64,000 nucleotides of DNA from Bacillus pumilus (lineage in GTDB: Bacteria > Bacillota > Bacilli > Bacillales > Bacillaceae). Made by a program: the position numbers and the translations under genes. Location of the stretch: NCBI RefSeq assembly GCF_038738535.1, contig NZ_CP046128.1, positions 1,674,001 to 1,738,000 of the forward strand, in the 5' to 3' direction. The notes beneath the pieces are model-generated. The model was not told where the DNA came from and did no database searches. It saw nothing but the letters and a program-made list of their open reading frames with translations. Shown here in pieces: positions 1-10,279 of this stretch (position 1 is its first letter; each line of letters opens with the position of its first letter).

Positions 1-136
1 TATCTGCCAAGATTTCTAAGTCCTTTGGATGCTGTCTGACTAGGCATCATTTCTCAATTATTATTATTTTCAGAAAATGTGATGACGGAGAAAAATAAGT
101 GTGTTTAAGTATATATAGAAGAAATTAAAATATTAA

Positions 137-171
137 TATAATATACCGCATGCGGAATGAACATTCATTCC
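137..171 (+). promoter_or_regulatory. bscR-cypB promoter -10 and palindromic TetR operator
   Basis: A TATAAT box (137-142) is followed by CGGAATGAACATTCATTCC (153-171), whose GGAATGAA and TTCATTCC arms are exact inverted repeats around CA. From memory, the BM3R1 operator of Bacillus megaterium has the same CGGAATGAAC...TTCATTCCG form. The site lies just downstream of the -10 box and upstream of the repressor gene, as expected for autorepression. I saw no convincing -35 box. Positions 1-136 hold no gene I can support. Confidence 0.85.
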
Positions 172-191
172 TGAAATGAGGAGGGGATGAA

Positions 192-770
192 GTGCCAGCA
201 GTGACTGATAAACAAGAACAGATTATGAAGGCTTCACTAGATTTATTTATTGAACGGGGCTTTGATGGGACCACGATGCCGATGATATCAAAAAGAGCAA
301 ACGTCGGAGCAGGAACCATTTACCGTTATTTCGACAGTAAAGAGGCCCTCGTTAATATTTTGTACCAGCGCAGCCTTTCTGCATTTATCGAAAAAATGAA
401 CACAAACAGTCCAGATCCAAAGGCAAGTATTCGGGCGTACTTTAAGCATGTATTTTATTGCTTGGTTTTATTTACAAAGGAGAATCCAAGCGGGCTATAT
501 TTCTTAGAAATTGATAAACGATCCCATTACTTAGACGAGACGAGCAAAGAGAAAATGCAGCTTTTGTTACATGAGCTATTCCTTATCTTTGAAGAAGGGA
601 AAAAGGATGGGATTCATCCAAATCTCTCAGGTAGAACCATTTTATCGATTGTATTTGGTGCCTTTGTACAGCTGCATAAACAAATTCTTGCAGAAGAAAT
701 AGAGCCAACGATTGAATTTCTAGAGGACATTGAGCAATGTTTATGGCGCGCCATTAGCGTTGCTTCTTAA
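192..770 (+). CDS. bscR: TetR-family repressor of the fatty-acid P450 operon (BscR/FatR/BM3R1-like)
   Basis: This 192-residue protein has a TetR N-terminal helix-turn-helix (about residues 8-55, with the GTIYRYFDSKEALV signature) and an all-helical ligand-binding C-terminal half. The GTG start is chosen for the strong GAGGAGGGG site just before it. It lies 21 bp upstream of the P450 gene on the same strand. In Bacillus such repressors (BM3R1, FatR, BscR) bind an upstream palindrome and are released by fatty acids; the matching palindrome is present at 153-171. Assignment rests on the family signature, the operator and gene order. Confidence 0.9.
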   Translation: MPAVTDKQEQIMKASLDLFIERGFDGTTMPMISKRANVGAGTIYRYFDSKEALVNILYQRSLSAFIEKMNTNSPDPKASIRAYFKHVFYCLVLFTKENPSGLYFLEIDKRSHYLDETSKEKMQLLLHELFLIFEEGKKDGIHPNLSGRTILSIVFGAFVQLHKQILAEEIEPTIEFLEDIEQCLWRAISVAS

Positions 771-791
771 TGATATAAAGGGAGTGGGCAC

Positions 792-3700
792 ATGCAACAA
801 ACATCAATCATTCCAAAACCAAAAACATACGGACCTTTTAAAAATATTCCCCATATCAAAAAGGGGGAGCTTTCTCAAACCTTTTGGCGTCTTGCAGATG
901 AATTAGGACCGATCTTTCAGTTTGAATTTTCAAAAGCAACAAGTATTTTTGTTTCCAGCCATGAACTTGTCCAAGAAATATGTGATGAGAGCCGTTTTGA
1001 TAAATACATTGGGAGCAGTCTCAATAAAGTAAGAGCATTTGCAGGAGATGGGTTATTTACGAGCTGGACAGAAGAACCGAACTGGAGAAAGGCTCACCAC
1101 ATCTTGATGCCGGCGTTTAGCCAGCAGGCCATGAAGGGCTATCATGAGATGATGCTCGATATTGCCACACAGCTTGTACAAAAATGGCAAAGAACAGGCC
1201 GTGATGAAGAAATTGAAGTAGCAGAGGATATGACAAAGCTTACTTTAGATACGATCGGACTTTGCGGTTTTGATTTTCGATTTAACAGCTTTTATAAAGA
1301 AAATCAGCATCCATTCATCGAAAGTATGCTGAATGGTTTAAACGAAGCGATGGATCAGGCGAGCCGGTTGCCGGTTGCAGATAAGCTAATGATCAAAAGA
1401 AGAAAAAAATTTGACCAAAATGTCGATTTTATGAAGCAATTAGTAGATGACATTATTCAAGAACGAAAAAAACAAGATAAAACGGGCGATGATTTACTGT
1501 CCCTCATGCTGCATGCAAAGGATCCTGAAACAGGAGAGCGCCTGTCAGATGAAAATATCCGCTATCAAATCATTACCTTCTTAATAGCTGGGCACGAAAC
1601 AACAAGCGGGCTGCTATCCTTTGCGATTTATTTCTTATTAAAGAATCCAGAAAAATTAAAGAAAGCCGTCCAAGAAGCAGATGATGTGCTGCAAGGCGGA
1701 CTGCCAACATTTAAGCAGGTACAAAAACTAAATTACACTCGTATGGTTTTAAATGAATCACTTCGCCTCTGGCCAACAGCGCCTACGTTCTCTCTTTATG
1801 CGAAAGAGGACACCGTCATCGGAGGGAAATACTCGATTGAAAAGAATCAAAGTGTCTCCGTGCTGCTCCCTAAGTTACATCGTGATCAAGCGGTATGGGG
1901 AGAGGATGCGGAAGAATTTAAACCAGAGCGGTTTCTACACCCTGAAAAGATCCCGCAGCATGCCTACAAGCCTTTTGGGAATGGACAGCGTGCATGTATT
2001 GGTATGCAATTCGCCCTTCATGAAGCCACTATGGTGCTAGCGATGGTCCTGCACAATCTGGAATTGATTGATCACACATCATATGAACTTGATTTAAAAG
2101 AATCTCTGACGATTAAGCCAAACGATTTTAAAATCAAAGTGCGGCCAAGGAAGCAGCAACTCTTTATGGCACCACCGAAAGAAGAGACGAAAAAAAGCAC
2201 AAAATCTGATGAGTCAAAAGTGGCCAGTCACGGTACACCACTGCTTGTTCTATATGGATCAAATCTTGGCACGGCGCAGCAAATCGCAAACGAATTTGCT
2301 GAAGACGGGAAAGCAAAAGGGTTTGACGTGACCACTGCTCCGCTTGATGACTATACACGCCAATTACCAGATAAAGGTGCAGTCTTAATCGTGACTGCTT
2401 CATACAATGGACATCCGCCTGACCATGCGAAAAAATTTGTGGATTGGGTCACGCAGGATGAAGAGCAGGATTTATCAAACGTGACATTTGCTGTTTTTGG
2501 ATGCGGAGATCGAAATTGGGCGAGTACGTACCAGCGTATTCCTCGTCTCATTGATGAAGCACTTGAAAGTAAAGGTGCAAAGCGTGTAGCTGATTTAGGA
2601 GAAGGCGATGCAGGCGGAGATATGGATGAGGATAAAGAAACATTCCAGAAAACGGTCTTCAAGCAGCTTGCAAAAGAATTTAAGTTCACCTTCCAAGAGA
2701 AAGGTAAGGAAAAGCCAAAACTATCAGTTGTTTATACAAATGAGCTAGTAGAACGTCCTGTGGCGAAAACGTATGGTGCTTTTTCAGCTGTTGTACTGAA
2801 AAATGAGGAATTACAATCTGAAAAAAGTGAGCGGCAAACAAGACATATTGAACTGCAATTGCCTGAAGGGAAACAATACAAAGAAGGGGATCATATCGGA
2901 ATTGTTCCGAAAAATAGTGATGCACTCGTGCAGCGGGTGATCAATCGCTTCAATCTTGATCCTAAGCAGCACATCAAGCTTTCTTCTCAGAAAGAAGCAA
3001 GTCATTTACCTTTAGATCAGCCGATTCAAATGAGAGAATTACTTGCGTCACATGTTGAGCTTCAAGAGCCTGCAACACGTACGCAGCTAAGAGAGCTCGC
3101 AGCATATACAGTTTGTCCGCCTCACCGCGTGGAGCTTGAGCAAATGGCTGGTGAAGCATATCAAGAAGCCGTTTTAAAGAAACGAGTAACCATGCTGGAC
3201 TTATTAGATCAATATGAAGCGTGTGAGCTGCCGTTTGTGCACTTTTTAGCACTTTTACCAGGTTTGAAGCCGCGCTATTACTCAATTTCTAGCTCACCAA
3301 AAGTCGAAGAAAAAAGAGTCAGTATCACAGTGGCGGTTGTGAAAGGTAAAGCGTGGAGCGGCCGCGGAGAATATGCCGGAGTCGCATCAAACTATTTATG
3401 CGGTCTGCAGGCAGGAGAAGAAGTCGCCTGCTTCCTCCACGAAGCGCAGGCAGGATTCCAGCTGCCACCTTCATCTGAAGTACCGATGATCATGATCGGA
3501 CCGGGTACAGGAATCGCTCCATTTAGAGGGTTTGTTCAGGCAAGAGAAGTGTGGCAGAAGGAAGGAAAACCACTAGGCGAAGCTCACCTGTATTTTGGCT
3601 GTCGTCACCCTCTTGAAGATGATCTGTATTTTGAGGAAATGCAGCTTGCAGCGCAAAAAGGAGTTGTTCACATCCACCGGGCTTATTCTCGTCACAAAGA

Positions 3701-3935
3701 GCAAAAAGTATATGTCCAGCATTTGTTGAAAGAAGACGGCGGCATGCTGATCAAGTTACTTGACCAAGGTGGGTATCTTTACGTGTGCGGGGACGGAAAA
3801 GTTATGGCACCAGACGTAGAGGCTACGCTTATCGACCTCTATCAAAACGAGAAACATTGCTCGAAGGAAACAGCTGAAAATTGGCTGACAACCCTTGCAA
3901 ATGACAATAGATATGTAAAAGATGTGTGGAGCTGA
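792..3935 (+). CDS. cypB: Bifunctional cytochrome P450/NADPH-P450 reductase, CYP102A family
   Basis: A self-sufficient soluble fatty-acid hydroxylase (1047 residues, about the P450-BM3 length). Residues about 1-465 form the heme domain: AGHETTSG is the oxygen-activation I-helix, and [10 protein letters not shown] carries the heme-ligand cysteine at residue 402. About 485-630 is an FMN-binding flavodoxin domain ([13 protein letters not shown]). The rest is the FAD/NADPH reductase half, with RYYSISSSP for FAD and [11 protein letters not shown] and [12 protein letters not shown] for NADPH. Electrons pass NADPH to FAD to FMN to heme, giving subterminal hydroxylation of long-chain fatty acids. It is co-transcribed with bscR. 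I use the B. subtilis cypB name because of the adjacent bscR; cypD is a close paralogue. Confidence 0.93.
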   Translation: MQQTSIIPKPKTYGPFKNIPHIKKGELSQTFWRLADELGPIFQFEFSKATSIFVSSHELVQEICDESRFDKYIGSSLNKVRAFAGDGLFTSWTEEPNWRKAHHILMPAFSQQAMKGYHEMMLDIATQLVQKWQRTGRDEEIEVAEDMTKLTLDTIGLCGFDFRFNSFYKENQHPFIESMLNGLNEAMDQASRLPVADKLMIKRRKKFDQNVDFMKQLVDDIIQERKKQDKTGDDLLSLMLHAKDPETGERLSDENIRYQIITFLIAGHETTSGLLSFAIYFLLKNPEKLKKAVQEADDVLQGGLPTFKQVQKLNYTRMVLNESLRLWPTAPTFSLYAKEDTVIGGKYSIEKNQSVSVLLPKLHRDQAVWGEDAEEFKPERFLHPEKIPQHAYKPFGNGQRACIGMQFALHEATMVLAMVLHNLELIDHTSYELDLKESLTIKPNDFKIKVRPRKQQLFMAPPKEETKKSTKSDESKVASHGTPLLVLYGSNLGTAQQIANEFAEDGKAKGFDVTTAPLDDYTRQLPDKGAVLIVTASYNGHPPDHAKKFVDWVTQDEEQDLSNVTFAVFGCGDRNWASTYQRIPRLIDEALESKGAKRVADLGEGDAGGDMDEDKETFQKTVFKQLAKEFKFTFQEKGKEKPKLSVVYTNELVERPVAKTYGAFSAVVLKNEELQSEKSERQTRHIELQLPEGKQYKEGDHIGIVPKNSDALVQRVINRFNLDPKQHIKLSSQKEASHLPLDQPIQMRELLASHVELQEPATRTQLRELAAYTVCPPHRVELEQMAGEAYQEAVLKKRVTMLDLLDQYEACELPFVHFLALLPGLKPRYYSISSSPKVEEKRVSITVAVVKGKAWSGRGEYAGVASNYLCGLQAGEEVACFLHEAQAGFQLPPSSEVPMIMIGPGTGIAPFRGFVQAREVWQKEGKPLGEAHLYFGCRHPLEDDLYFEEMQLAAQKGVVHIHRAYSRHKEQKVYVQHLLKEDGGMLIKLLDQGGYLYVCGDGKVMAPDVEATLIDLYQNEKHCSKETAENWLTTLANDNRYVKDVWS

Positions 3936-3947
3936 AAAATTAGGAAG

Positions 3948-3970
3948 ACCGCCAATTAGGCGGTTTTTTC
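3948..3970 (+). terminator. Rho-independent terminator after cypB
   Basis: ACCGCC and GGCGGT flank a 5-nt AATTA loop and are followed by a T run. It lies 12 bp after the cypB stop. Confidence 0.9.
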
Positions 3971-4124
3971 TATTTCATAGAGAGAGATCAATAGAATGAA
4001 GGTTGGAAAGATACAAAACACCTAATTTAAAAATGAAATATTTTGTAAAAAATAAGAATATTCTCTCATTTACTCCAATATGAAACAATCGTATGATTTT
4101 TGATATAGGACATAAAGGAGGAAT

Positions 4125-5036
4125 ATGATGAAAAAGGTGAAAATGTTACTCCCTTCTCTACTCGTTTTTGGTGCTTTAAGTGTGCCTAGTTTTGCCCATG
4201 CCACATCGGATTCAGTACTAACGTCTGATTATGACATGGTGACTTCTGATGGAAAGGTGATCTCTTCAAGTGATTTCCACAATGATACGAAATCCCCCTC
4301 ATCCTTTGACAAAGTGGATGATCTTTCTTCTACTGTTGGCGAAAAAGTAAAACCACTCTCAAAATATTTAAAAGACTTTCAAACAAAAGTCGTCATTGGA
4401 GACGATGGAAGAACAAAAGTAGCAAACACAAGAGTGGCACCATATAATTCAATTGCTTATATTACATTTGGCGGCTCAAGCTGCACGGGGACACTCATTG
4501 CCCCTAACAAAATTTTGACAAACGGGCACTGCGTGTACAATACAGCATCGAGAAGTTATAGTGCAAAAGGATCGGTGTATCCAGGCATGAACGATAGTAC
4601 AGCGGTGAATGGCTCAGCAAACATGACGGAGTTCTATGTACCAAGCGGATATATCAATACAGGCGCGAGCCAATATGATTTTGCCGTGATCAAAACAGAT
4701 ACGAACATTGGCAATACGGTCGGTTACCGCTCTATCCGTCAGGTGACAAACTTAACTGGGACAACGATTAAAATTTCTGGATATCCAGGTGATAAAATGA
4801 GATCGACTGGCAAGGTGTCGCAGTGGGAGATGTCAGGTTCTGTGACAAGAGAAGATACAAATCTCGCATACTATACGATTGATACATTTAGCGGAAATTC
4901 AGGCTCAGCGATGCTAGATCAAAATCAGCAAATCGTTGGGGTTCATAACGCAGGGTATTCAAACGGAACGATTAATGGCGGTCCAAAAGCGACAGCTGCC
5001 TTTGTTGAATTTATCAACTATGCAAAAGCGCAATAA
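4125..5036 (+). CDS. Secreted glutamyl endopeptidase (V8-like serine protease, S1B)
   Basis: A 303-residue preproprotein cleaving after Glu/Asp outside the cell. Residues 1-26 are a typical signal peptide (MMKKVKMLLPSLLVFGALSV, then FAHA). A propeptide follows to about residue 88, and the mature protease starts near SIAYITFGGSS. The catalytic triad is visible: His135 in TNGHC, Asp185 in QYDFAVIK, and Ser259 in SGNSGSAM. Length and motifs fit the glutamyl endopeptidases of B. pumilus, B. intermedius and B. licheniformis, and the related Mpr of B. subtilis. The ATG has a strong AAGGAGGAA site. It is monocistronic and ends at a terminator. Confidence 0.93.
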   Translation: MMKKVKMLLPSLLVFGALSVPSFAHATSDSVLTSDYDMVTSDGKVISSSDFHNDTKSPSSFDKVDDLSSTVGEKVKPLSKYLKDFQTKVVIGDDGRTKVANTRVAPYNSIAYITFGGSSCTGTLIAPNKILTNGHCVYNTASRSYSAKGSVYPGMNDSTAVNGSANMTEFYVPSGYINTGASQYDFAVIKTDTNIGNTVGYRSIRQVTNLTGTTIKISGYPGDKMRSTGKVSQWEMSGSVTREDTNLAYYTIDTFSGNSGSAMLDQNQQIVGVHNAGYSNGTINGGPKATAAFVEFINYAKAQ

Positions 5037-5048
5037 AAGCTAGAGCAC

Positions 5049-5083
5049 AAAGCTTGTTTCCTTCATAGGGGACAAGCTTTTTT
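5049..5083 (+). terminator. Terminator after the glutamyl endopeptidase gene
   Basis: AAAGCTTGT pairs with ACAAGCTTT across a 14-nt loop, followed by T residues. Confidence 0.88.
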
Positions 5084-5249
5084 ATATGGATAGAATCACT
5101 GGTTTCTATCTGTCTAACCTGAGAGATTCATTGAGTTCTCAGCCTCATCATTTTTTTCACATGTCATTCGTGAACCGCTCATACATTAAAATAACACATT
5201 TCCTTTAAGTCAAGATTCTGCTTGAGAAAAATGAGGAGGTCTCACACTT

Positions 5250-5684
5250 TTGAAAATGAGAAGAGGCTGGATCACTGGTGTCGCCTTATGCTTTGTGATA
5301 TGGATGGGCACGTTGTTAGGTGGATTTGGGGAGAAACATGCGGCAAAAGGTGCGGATCGATATGATCATGTCATTCAATTTCCAAAGGAACGGTACCCTG
5401 AAACAGGCAGCCATATTCAAGAAGCCATTCGAAAAGGGCATTCAGATGTGTGTACGATAGACCGAAATGGAGCAGATGCCCGCAGGCAAGAATCATTAAA
5501 AGGAATTCCGACTAAACCTGGCTTTGACCGGGATGAGTGGCCGATGGCGGTTTGTCTTGAGGGAGGAAAAGGTGCGAGTGTTCAATATGTCAGCCCATCT
5601 GATAATAGGGGAGCAGGCTCATGGGTTGGACACCAGATCAGCGGTTATCCTGATGGGAAAAGAATTTTATTTATTGTGAAATAA
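5250..5684 (+). CDS. nucB: Secreted NucB-type DNase
   Basis: A 144-residue extracellular endonuclease of the Bacillus NucB family, which in B. subtilis and B. licheniformis degrades DNA during sporulation and disperses biofilm eDNA. An uncleaved hydrophobic segment (about residues 9-26) serves as signal peptide. The core carries the family blocks [40 protein letters not shown] and [10 protein letters not shown], and the protein ends LFIVK. Start is TTG with GAGGAGGT upstream. It is monocistronic and bounded by terminators. Confidence 0.92.
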   Translation: MKMRRGWITGVALCFVIWMGTLLGGFGEKHAAKGADRYDHVIQFPKERYPETGSHIQEAIRKGHSDVCTIDRNGADARRQESLKGIPTKPGFDRDEWPMAVCLEGGKGASVQYVSPSDNRGAGSWVGHQISGYPDGKRILFIVK

Positions 5685-5696
5685 AACTGGATGAGA

Positions 5697-5722
5697 GGCA
5701 CCTGTGAGTAGGTGCCTTTTTT
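5697..5722 (+). terminator. Terminator after nucB
   Basis: GGCACCT and AGGTGCC arms with a 6-nt loop precede a TTTTTT run. Confidence 0.92.
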
Positions 5723-5831
5723 GTTGATGATCAGAGCGTATTGGAGCTAGCAGGGACAAAAGATTCAGTGGTACAATGGATCTTTAAGGTACAAAGACTG
5801 TCAAGAAGAAAATGTGAAGGGACATATGCTT

Positions 5832-6680
5832 ATGGATAAGAACCGTGCATTATACGATTTTTTTATGCAACATGCAGAGAAACTGACTGAAACTTGGTAT
5901 GAATCAATTGAGGATGATGATCCAGAATCAATCTATCGTTCAACAGATTCCAGCATCATAGCAGAGCTGAAACGGCAAAATCAAGATTATTACCAGCATT
6001 TTATACGTGCTCTTATTGAAGACAAGACATATTTACATACTGAGTTTAAAAAGTGGTCTGAAGACTTAGCCAGTGACCCGAAGCATTTAAATACACCATT
6101 AGATTATGTTGTGAGAGAATACATGTCCAATCAAAGAGTAGTCCTTCATTACTTAAAAGAATTTATTAAACAGCGTCAAGATGAAATTGATATTGACCGC
6201 ATCTTTTATTGGTATGATTTAATTTCAGAGGCGTTTAATATTTCAATTCATGTGTTTATCCAGCAATATGTGAAAAATACAACGAGGAAGCTCGTGGCAC
6301 AAAGAGACATGATTTACGAGCTGAGCTCACCTGTCATTGTTTTAAAAAATCATATTGCGTTATTGCCGTTAGTAGGTGACATTGATACAGCGAGAGCAAA
6401 GATGATTTTAGAAAATACGCTGAAACAGTGCTCGCAAAAAGGCGTACAGCATTTATGTATTGATTTATCGGGCGTTGTCATTATTGATACAATGGTGGCT
6501 CATCAAATCTTTGATCTTGTCACATCACTTCGGTTAATTGGAGTAGAGACGACCATTTCAGGCATCAGACCAGAAATTGCCCAAACAGCCGTGCAGCTTG
6601 GGCTTCCTTTTAATGAATTTCGCACGGCATCATCACTTGCTCACGCGCTGGATCGCATGACTGAATTTTCTCCAATATAA
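5832..6680 (+). CDS. RsbR-family stressosome co-antagonist with C-terminal STAS domain
   Basis: RsbR paralogues assemble with RsbS into the cytoplasmic stressosome that controls the sigma-B general stress response through RsbT. The N-terminal half (about 1-150) is a helical non-heme globin-like sensor domain. The C-terminal 120 residues are a STAS domain (SPVIVLKNHIALLPLVGDID, then LCIDLSGVVIIDTMVA); a threonine, as in RsbR phospho-sites, lies in DTARAK and in DTMVA. It looks closest to B. subtilis RsbRD (YqhA), but I cannot separate the paralogues with certainty. In-frame starts exist at 5814 (GTG), 5826 and 5832; the AAGGGA at 5817-5822 best serves the ATG at 5832. Confidence 0.82.
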   Translation: MDKNRALYDFFMQHAEKLTETWYESIEDDDPESIYRSTDSSIIAELKRQNQDYYQHFIRALIEDKTYLHTEFKKWSEDLASDPKHLNTPLDYVVREYMSNQRVVLHYLKEFIKQRQDEIDIDRIFYWYDLISEAFNISIHVFIQQYVKNTTRKLVAQRDMIYELSSPVIVLKNHIALLPLVGDIDTARAKMILENTLKQCSQKGVQHLCIDLSGVVIIDTMVAHQIFDLVTSLRLIGVETTISGIRPEIAQTAVQLGLPFNEFRTASSLAHALDRMTEFSPI

Positions 6681-6710
6681 AAACCAGGCCGATTGAATGG
6701 CCTGGTTTTT
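6681..6710. terminator. Bidirectional terminator between the rsbR-like and iseA-like genes
   Basis: AAACCAGGCC and GGCCTGGTTT surround an 8-nt loop, with A and T runs on both sides, so it serves both convergent genes. Confidence 0.9.
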
Positions 6711-6713
6711 GAT

Positions 6714-7256
6714 TTAGATGACAGCGTCAATTTTTGTGACTTTCCAATCTTTTTGTACTTTTTCGTACGTAACAGTTCGTTTTACTTTGCGTCCATCAAG
6801 TGTTGGGACGGTGAATTCATATGTGCGGACCGTTTGTTTTTTAGAGACAAGTTTAGGTGTGGCTTTATCCCAATTAAGCATGTTGTCTCCGTCACCGACT
6901 GGAACAGCCATTTTGCCTTTATGAACAATGAACTGGTAGTCTTTTAAACCTTGATTGATGGCATCTTTTGTGAAAACTTGAGATAGGTAGCTGTTTAGTT
7001 TTTTCTTTGTATCAAATGTTTTAGAAAGATAGTTGTATGTCATGTCTTTATAGCTAAATGATTTTAATTTGTAATCGGAATGTTCATTAATTTTGTAGCC
7101 TGACATCGCACTCCAAAAGTGTTCTCGTGCGTCAAGGGCAATATGTAACGCTTCTTTATTTGTCAAAGCGGCTGGTTTTTTAGAAGCGGCCAATGTTGTA
7201 GATTGTAATGAGATCATAAGCATAATAGCAGTTAATAAAACGAATAATTTTTTCAA
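6714..7256 (-). CDS. Secreted protein, probable IseA-type DL-endopeptidase inhibitor
   Basis: The 180-residue product has a clear signal peptide (MKKLFVLLTAIMLMISLQST, then TLAA) and no membrane segment after it. The mature part contains FSYKDMTYNYLSKTFDTKKK, HKGKMAVPVGDGDNMLNWDK and a beta-rich tail. The pattern and length resemble B. subtilis IseA (YoeB), a wall-bound inhibitor of the LytE/LytF/CwlO peptidases. Independent support is a WalR-type box pair directly upstream, since iseA is a known WalR-repressed gene. The TTG start is set by AGGAGG at 7265-7270. I judge the IseA assignment probable, not certain. Confidence 0.65.
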   Translation of the reverse strand: MKKLFVLLTAIMLMISLQSTTLAASKKPAALTNKEALHIALDAREHFWSAMSGYKINEHSDYKLKSFSYKDMTYNYLSKTFDTKKKLNSYLSQVFTKDAINQGLKDYQFIVHKGKMAVPVGDGDNMLNWDKATPKLVSKKQTVRTYEFTVPTLDGRKVKRTVTYEKVQKDWKVTKIDAVI

Positions 7257-7291
7257 GGCGATTGCCTCCTTTTCTCAATGAAAACTTCTTA

Positions 7292-7327
7292 TGTTACAAA
7301 TGTTACAATAATTACAGTGATATTACA
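7292..7327 (-). promoter_or_regulatory. WalR-type binding site and extra TGTAA repeats upstream of the iseA-like gene
   Basis: On the minus strand TGTAAT-ATCAC-TGTAAT (7327 down to 7312) fits the WalR consensus TGTWAH-N5-TGTWAH exactly. It is followed by two more TGTAAC hexamers, so four TGTAA units lie in about 36 bp, 35-70 bp before the start codon. A function in WalR control is inferred from the consensus. Confidence 0.75.
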
Positions 7328-7490
7328 AGTATTAATTCTAAATGTTTTTTATTTCTTTTCTTTCTATATATATAACGTTTGAGGGAGACAAAAAGTTTTC
7401 ATTTTTTTATTTTTTCTTTATATCTACTATTTAACCGTTCTAAAGAAGAACAAAACGTTTTTTGGAAAAATTTTTGTTTGGACGTTCAAC

Positions 7491-7517
7491 ACGCTTTTTC
7501 ATTTATGACATATACTA
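7491..7517 (+). promoter_or_regulatory. Candidate sigma-K promoter
   Basis: AC (7491-7492), 16 nt, then CATATACTA (7509-7517) matches the sigma-K pattern AC-N16/17-CATANNNTA. Transcription would start near 7524, so the ATG at 7527 is too early for translation and the ATG at 7551 is favoured. Confidence 0.65.
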
Positions 7518-7550
7518 TCGTGATGAATGTCTAAGAAAGTGGTGTTGAAT

Positions 7551-7988
7551 ATGTATTATCCGTATGAAGGTATGTGGAATGGGTACTCATATGACAGGCA
7601 GATGCAAGGATGGCCATCACTCCCTATTCCTCAAGTTGGAGGATTTCCAGGGTTTCCAATCGGAGGAGGAGGCACTGGACCCGGATCAAGCGGATCAGCT
7701 CCGCCAGCTCCGCCGCAGCATATCATTTCGCAGTATCAGCAAGCATTATCACAGCCTCAAAGCATGCAGTCACTTATTTCAGGGCAAACAGGTGGAGGCC
7801 AGCAATCTGTTCAATTTGCAGCGGGATGTAATAGAAGATGGACGATTGTGTTCATGAGAAACGGTCAAGTGTTTTTAATGTATGTCCTATCCTCACAGCC
7901 TTTCGGGAGGACAACTGGCTTTATTTGGCCAAACTTTACATTTGGTTCCTTCCCAAGCTCGCGTATTCTAGCATATTCTTGTTCATAA
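7551..7988 (+). CDS. Probable spore coat protein, Gly/Pro/Gln-rich, unnamed
   Basis: The 145-residue product begins MYYPYEGMWNGYSYDRQMQG, continues with a Gly/Ser/Pro/Gln-rich linker (GGGGTGPGSSGSAPPAPPQ, then QYQQALSQPQSMQSL) and ends in a compact domain (GCNRRWTIVFMRNGQVFLMY...FGSFPSSRILAYSCS). It has no signal peptide or membrane helix. Tyr/Gly/Gln-rich composition is usual for spore coat proteins, and the sigma-K promoter at 7491-7517 agrees with late mother-cell expression. An upstream ATG at 7527 is in frame but has no ribosome site. I do not recognise a named homologue. Confidence 0.65.
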   Translation: MYYPYEGMWNGYSYDRQMQGWPSLPIPQVGGFPGFPIGGGGTGPGSSGSAPPAPPQHIISQYQQALSQPQSMQSLISGQTGGGQQSVQFAAGCNRRWTIVFMRNGQVFLMYVLSSQPFGRTTGFIWPNFTFGSFPSSRILAYSCS

Positions 7989-7992
7989 AAGA

Positions 7993-8034
7993 AAAAGCCG
8001 GTTCTCATCAGCAGCTGATGAAATACCGGCTTTT
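7993..8034. terminator. Bidirectional terminator between the coat-like gene and lexA
   Basis: AAAGCCGGT pairs with ACCGGCTTT; the loop itself holds a CATCAGCAGCTGATG hairpin. A and T runs flank both sides of the convergent genes. Confidence 0.88.
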
Positions 8035-8035
8035 T

Positions 8036-8656
8036 TTAGTGAATATTTCTAAATACGCCAATCACTTTACCTAGTATACTTACATTCTGTAAAATAATCG
8101 GTTCCATAGATGGGTTCTCTGGCTGTAATCTAAAGTGTGTATCTTCTTTATAGAAACGTTTCACTGTCGCTTCATCTTCCTCTGTCATGGCGACGACAAT
8201 ATCTCCATTGTTAGCGGTGCTTTGCTGACGCACAATGACATAGTCCTTGTCCAAAATTCCTGCATCAATCATACTTTCTCCCATAATTTCAAGCATAAAT
8301 ACTTGTTCATCTGGTGCTGCAAAAGTCTCTGGAAGAGGGAAGTATTCTTCTACATTCTCAACAGCCGTAATAGGCAGGCCTGCTGTTACTTTTCCGATGA
8401 CTGGTACGTTCATTACAGCACTCTTAGGAATATTCATTTCCTCTTCATCTAGTACTTCGATCGCTCTAGGTTTTGTCGGGTCTCTTCTAATTAAGCCCTT
8501 TGTTTCTAGTCTAGCTAAATGTCCATGAACCGTTGAACTGGATGCTAGACCGACAGCTTCTCCAATTTCACGAACGGATGGGGGATAGCCCTTACTTTTT
8601 ACTTCTTCTTTGATGAATGTCAGGATATCGAGTTGTCTTTTTGATAGCTTCGTCAT
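8036..8656 (-). CDS. lexA: LexA SOS repressor and autoprotease
   Basis: This protein represses SOS genes and cleaves itself when bound to RecA filaments. In the 206-residue form the winged helix-turn-helix spans about 5-65 ([20 protein letters not shown]). The Ala92-Gly93 scissile bond is in VTAGLP, and the catalytic dyad is Ser128 (GESMIDAG) and Lys166 (EATVKRF). A GTG at 8665 overlaps the ribosome site GAGGTG, so the ATG at 8656 is the start, matching the B. subtilis length of 205. It is transcribed divergently from yneA with shared LexA boxes between. Confidence 0.97.
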   Translation of the reverse strand: MTKLSKRQLDILTFIKEEVKSKGYPPSVREIGEAVGLASSSTVHGHLARLETKGLIRRDPTKPRAIEVLDEEEMNIPKSAVMNVPVIGKVTAGLPITAVENVEEYFPLPETFAAPDEQVFMLEIMGESMIDAGILDKDYVIVRQQSTANNGDIVVAMTEEDEATVKRFYKEDTHFRLQPENPSMEPIILQNVSILGKVIGVFRNIH

Positions 8657-8714
8657 CTTTTGCACCTCAAAACGTCAATTTTAAAGAAATTATAGCATGT
8701 TTTTCCTAACAGTA

Positions 8715-8797
8715 CAAACATAGGTTCGAAAAAAACGTTTGACAGAAACGTTTGTTCGTATTTATAATGAGTGACAGAAAGAGCGAACACATATTCT
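8715..8797. promoter_or_regulatory. Three LexA (SOS) boxes and the yneA promoter
   Basis: Compared with CGAACRNRYGTTYG, the 14-mers at 8715-8728 (CAAACATAGGTTCG) and 8784-8797 (CGAACACATATTCT) match 12 positions and 8745-8758 (GAAACGTTTGTTCG) matches 11. A TTGACA (8739-8744) and TATAAT (8763-8768) with an 18-nt spacer form the yneA promoter, overlapped by the middle box. B. subtilis has a three-box arrangement here too. Confidence 0.85.
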
Positions 8798-8815
8798 GTT
8801 AGGAGAGATGACATT

Positions 8816-9792
<977 letters not shown>

Positions 9793-9861
9793 AGCTTGAT
9801 TTGTTGTCAAAATGATTGATATTTAGTAGTATGTAGAGAAAATGTTTTAAAGGAGTTTGTC

Positions 9862-10092
9862 ATGATTTCTAAAAAGCAGCTTGCAAGAATCAATGAGCTT
9901 TCAAAAAAGTCGAAAGAGACCGGTTTATCAGACGCTGAAAAAACAGAACAAAAGCTATTGAGAGAAGAGTATTTAAAAGCTTTTCGTTCTTCTATGAAAA
10001 ATACACTTAAAACCGTGAAAATCGTTGATCCTGAAGGAAACGATGTCACACCAGAAAAATTAAAAAGAGAAAGAGATCAAAATCTTCACTAA
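9862..10092 (+). CDS. ynzC: DUF896 protein YnzC, third gene of the SOS operon
   Basis: A 76-residue helical cytoplasmic protein with the DUF896 pattern (SKKQLARINELSKKSKETGL, then EYLKAFRSSMKNTLKTVKIV and NDVTPEKLK). B. subtilis YnzC is a small two-helix protein of unknown biochemical role, induced with yneA and yneB. AAAGGAG precedes the ATG. Confidence 0.93.
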   Translation: MISKKQLARINELSKKSKETGLSDAEKTEQKLLREEYLKAFRSSMKNTLKTVKIVDPEGNDVTPEKLKRERDQNLH

Positions 10093-10113
10093 GTCTGTGA
10101 TTTCTTAAATTTT

Positions 10114-10143
10114 GAAAAGATGGGAAGTATATTCTCATCTTTT
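10114..10143 (+). terminator. Terminator after ynzC
   Basis: AAAAGATG and CATCTTTT arms (with an extended A/T stem) precede further T residues. Confidence 0.75.
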
Positions 10144-10217
10144 TTCATATTTGCATAACTTTTTAGGTGATCGATAAACTAAATGTGACAAAATCACTCT
10201 TTTTCAGCGTGAAATAG

Positions 10218-10246
10218 TTGTGAAAAAAGGACAGTAGATTTATGAT
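10218..10246 (+). promoter_or_regulatory. Candidate tkt promoter
   Basis: TTGTGA (10218-10223) and TATGAT (10241-10246) are 17 nt apart and 34 bp before the transketolase start. Confidence 0.6.
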
Positions 10247-10279
10247 AATGGTGTACACAAGATACGGAAGGGGATTTAT

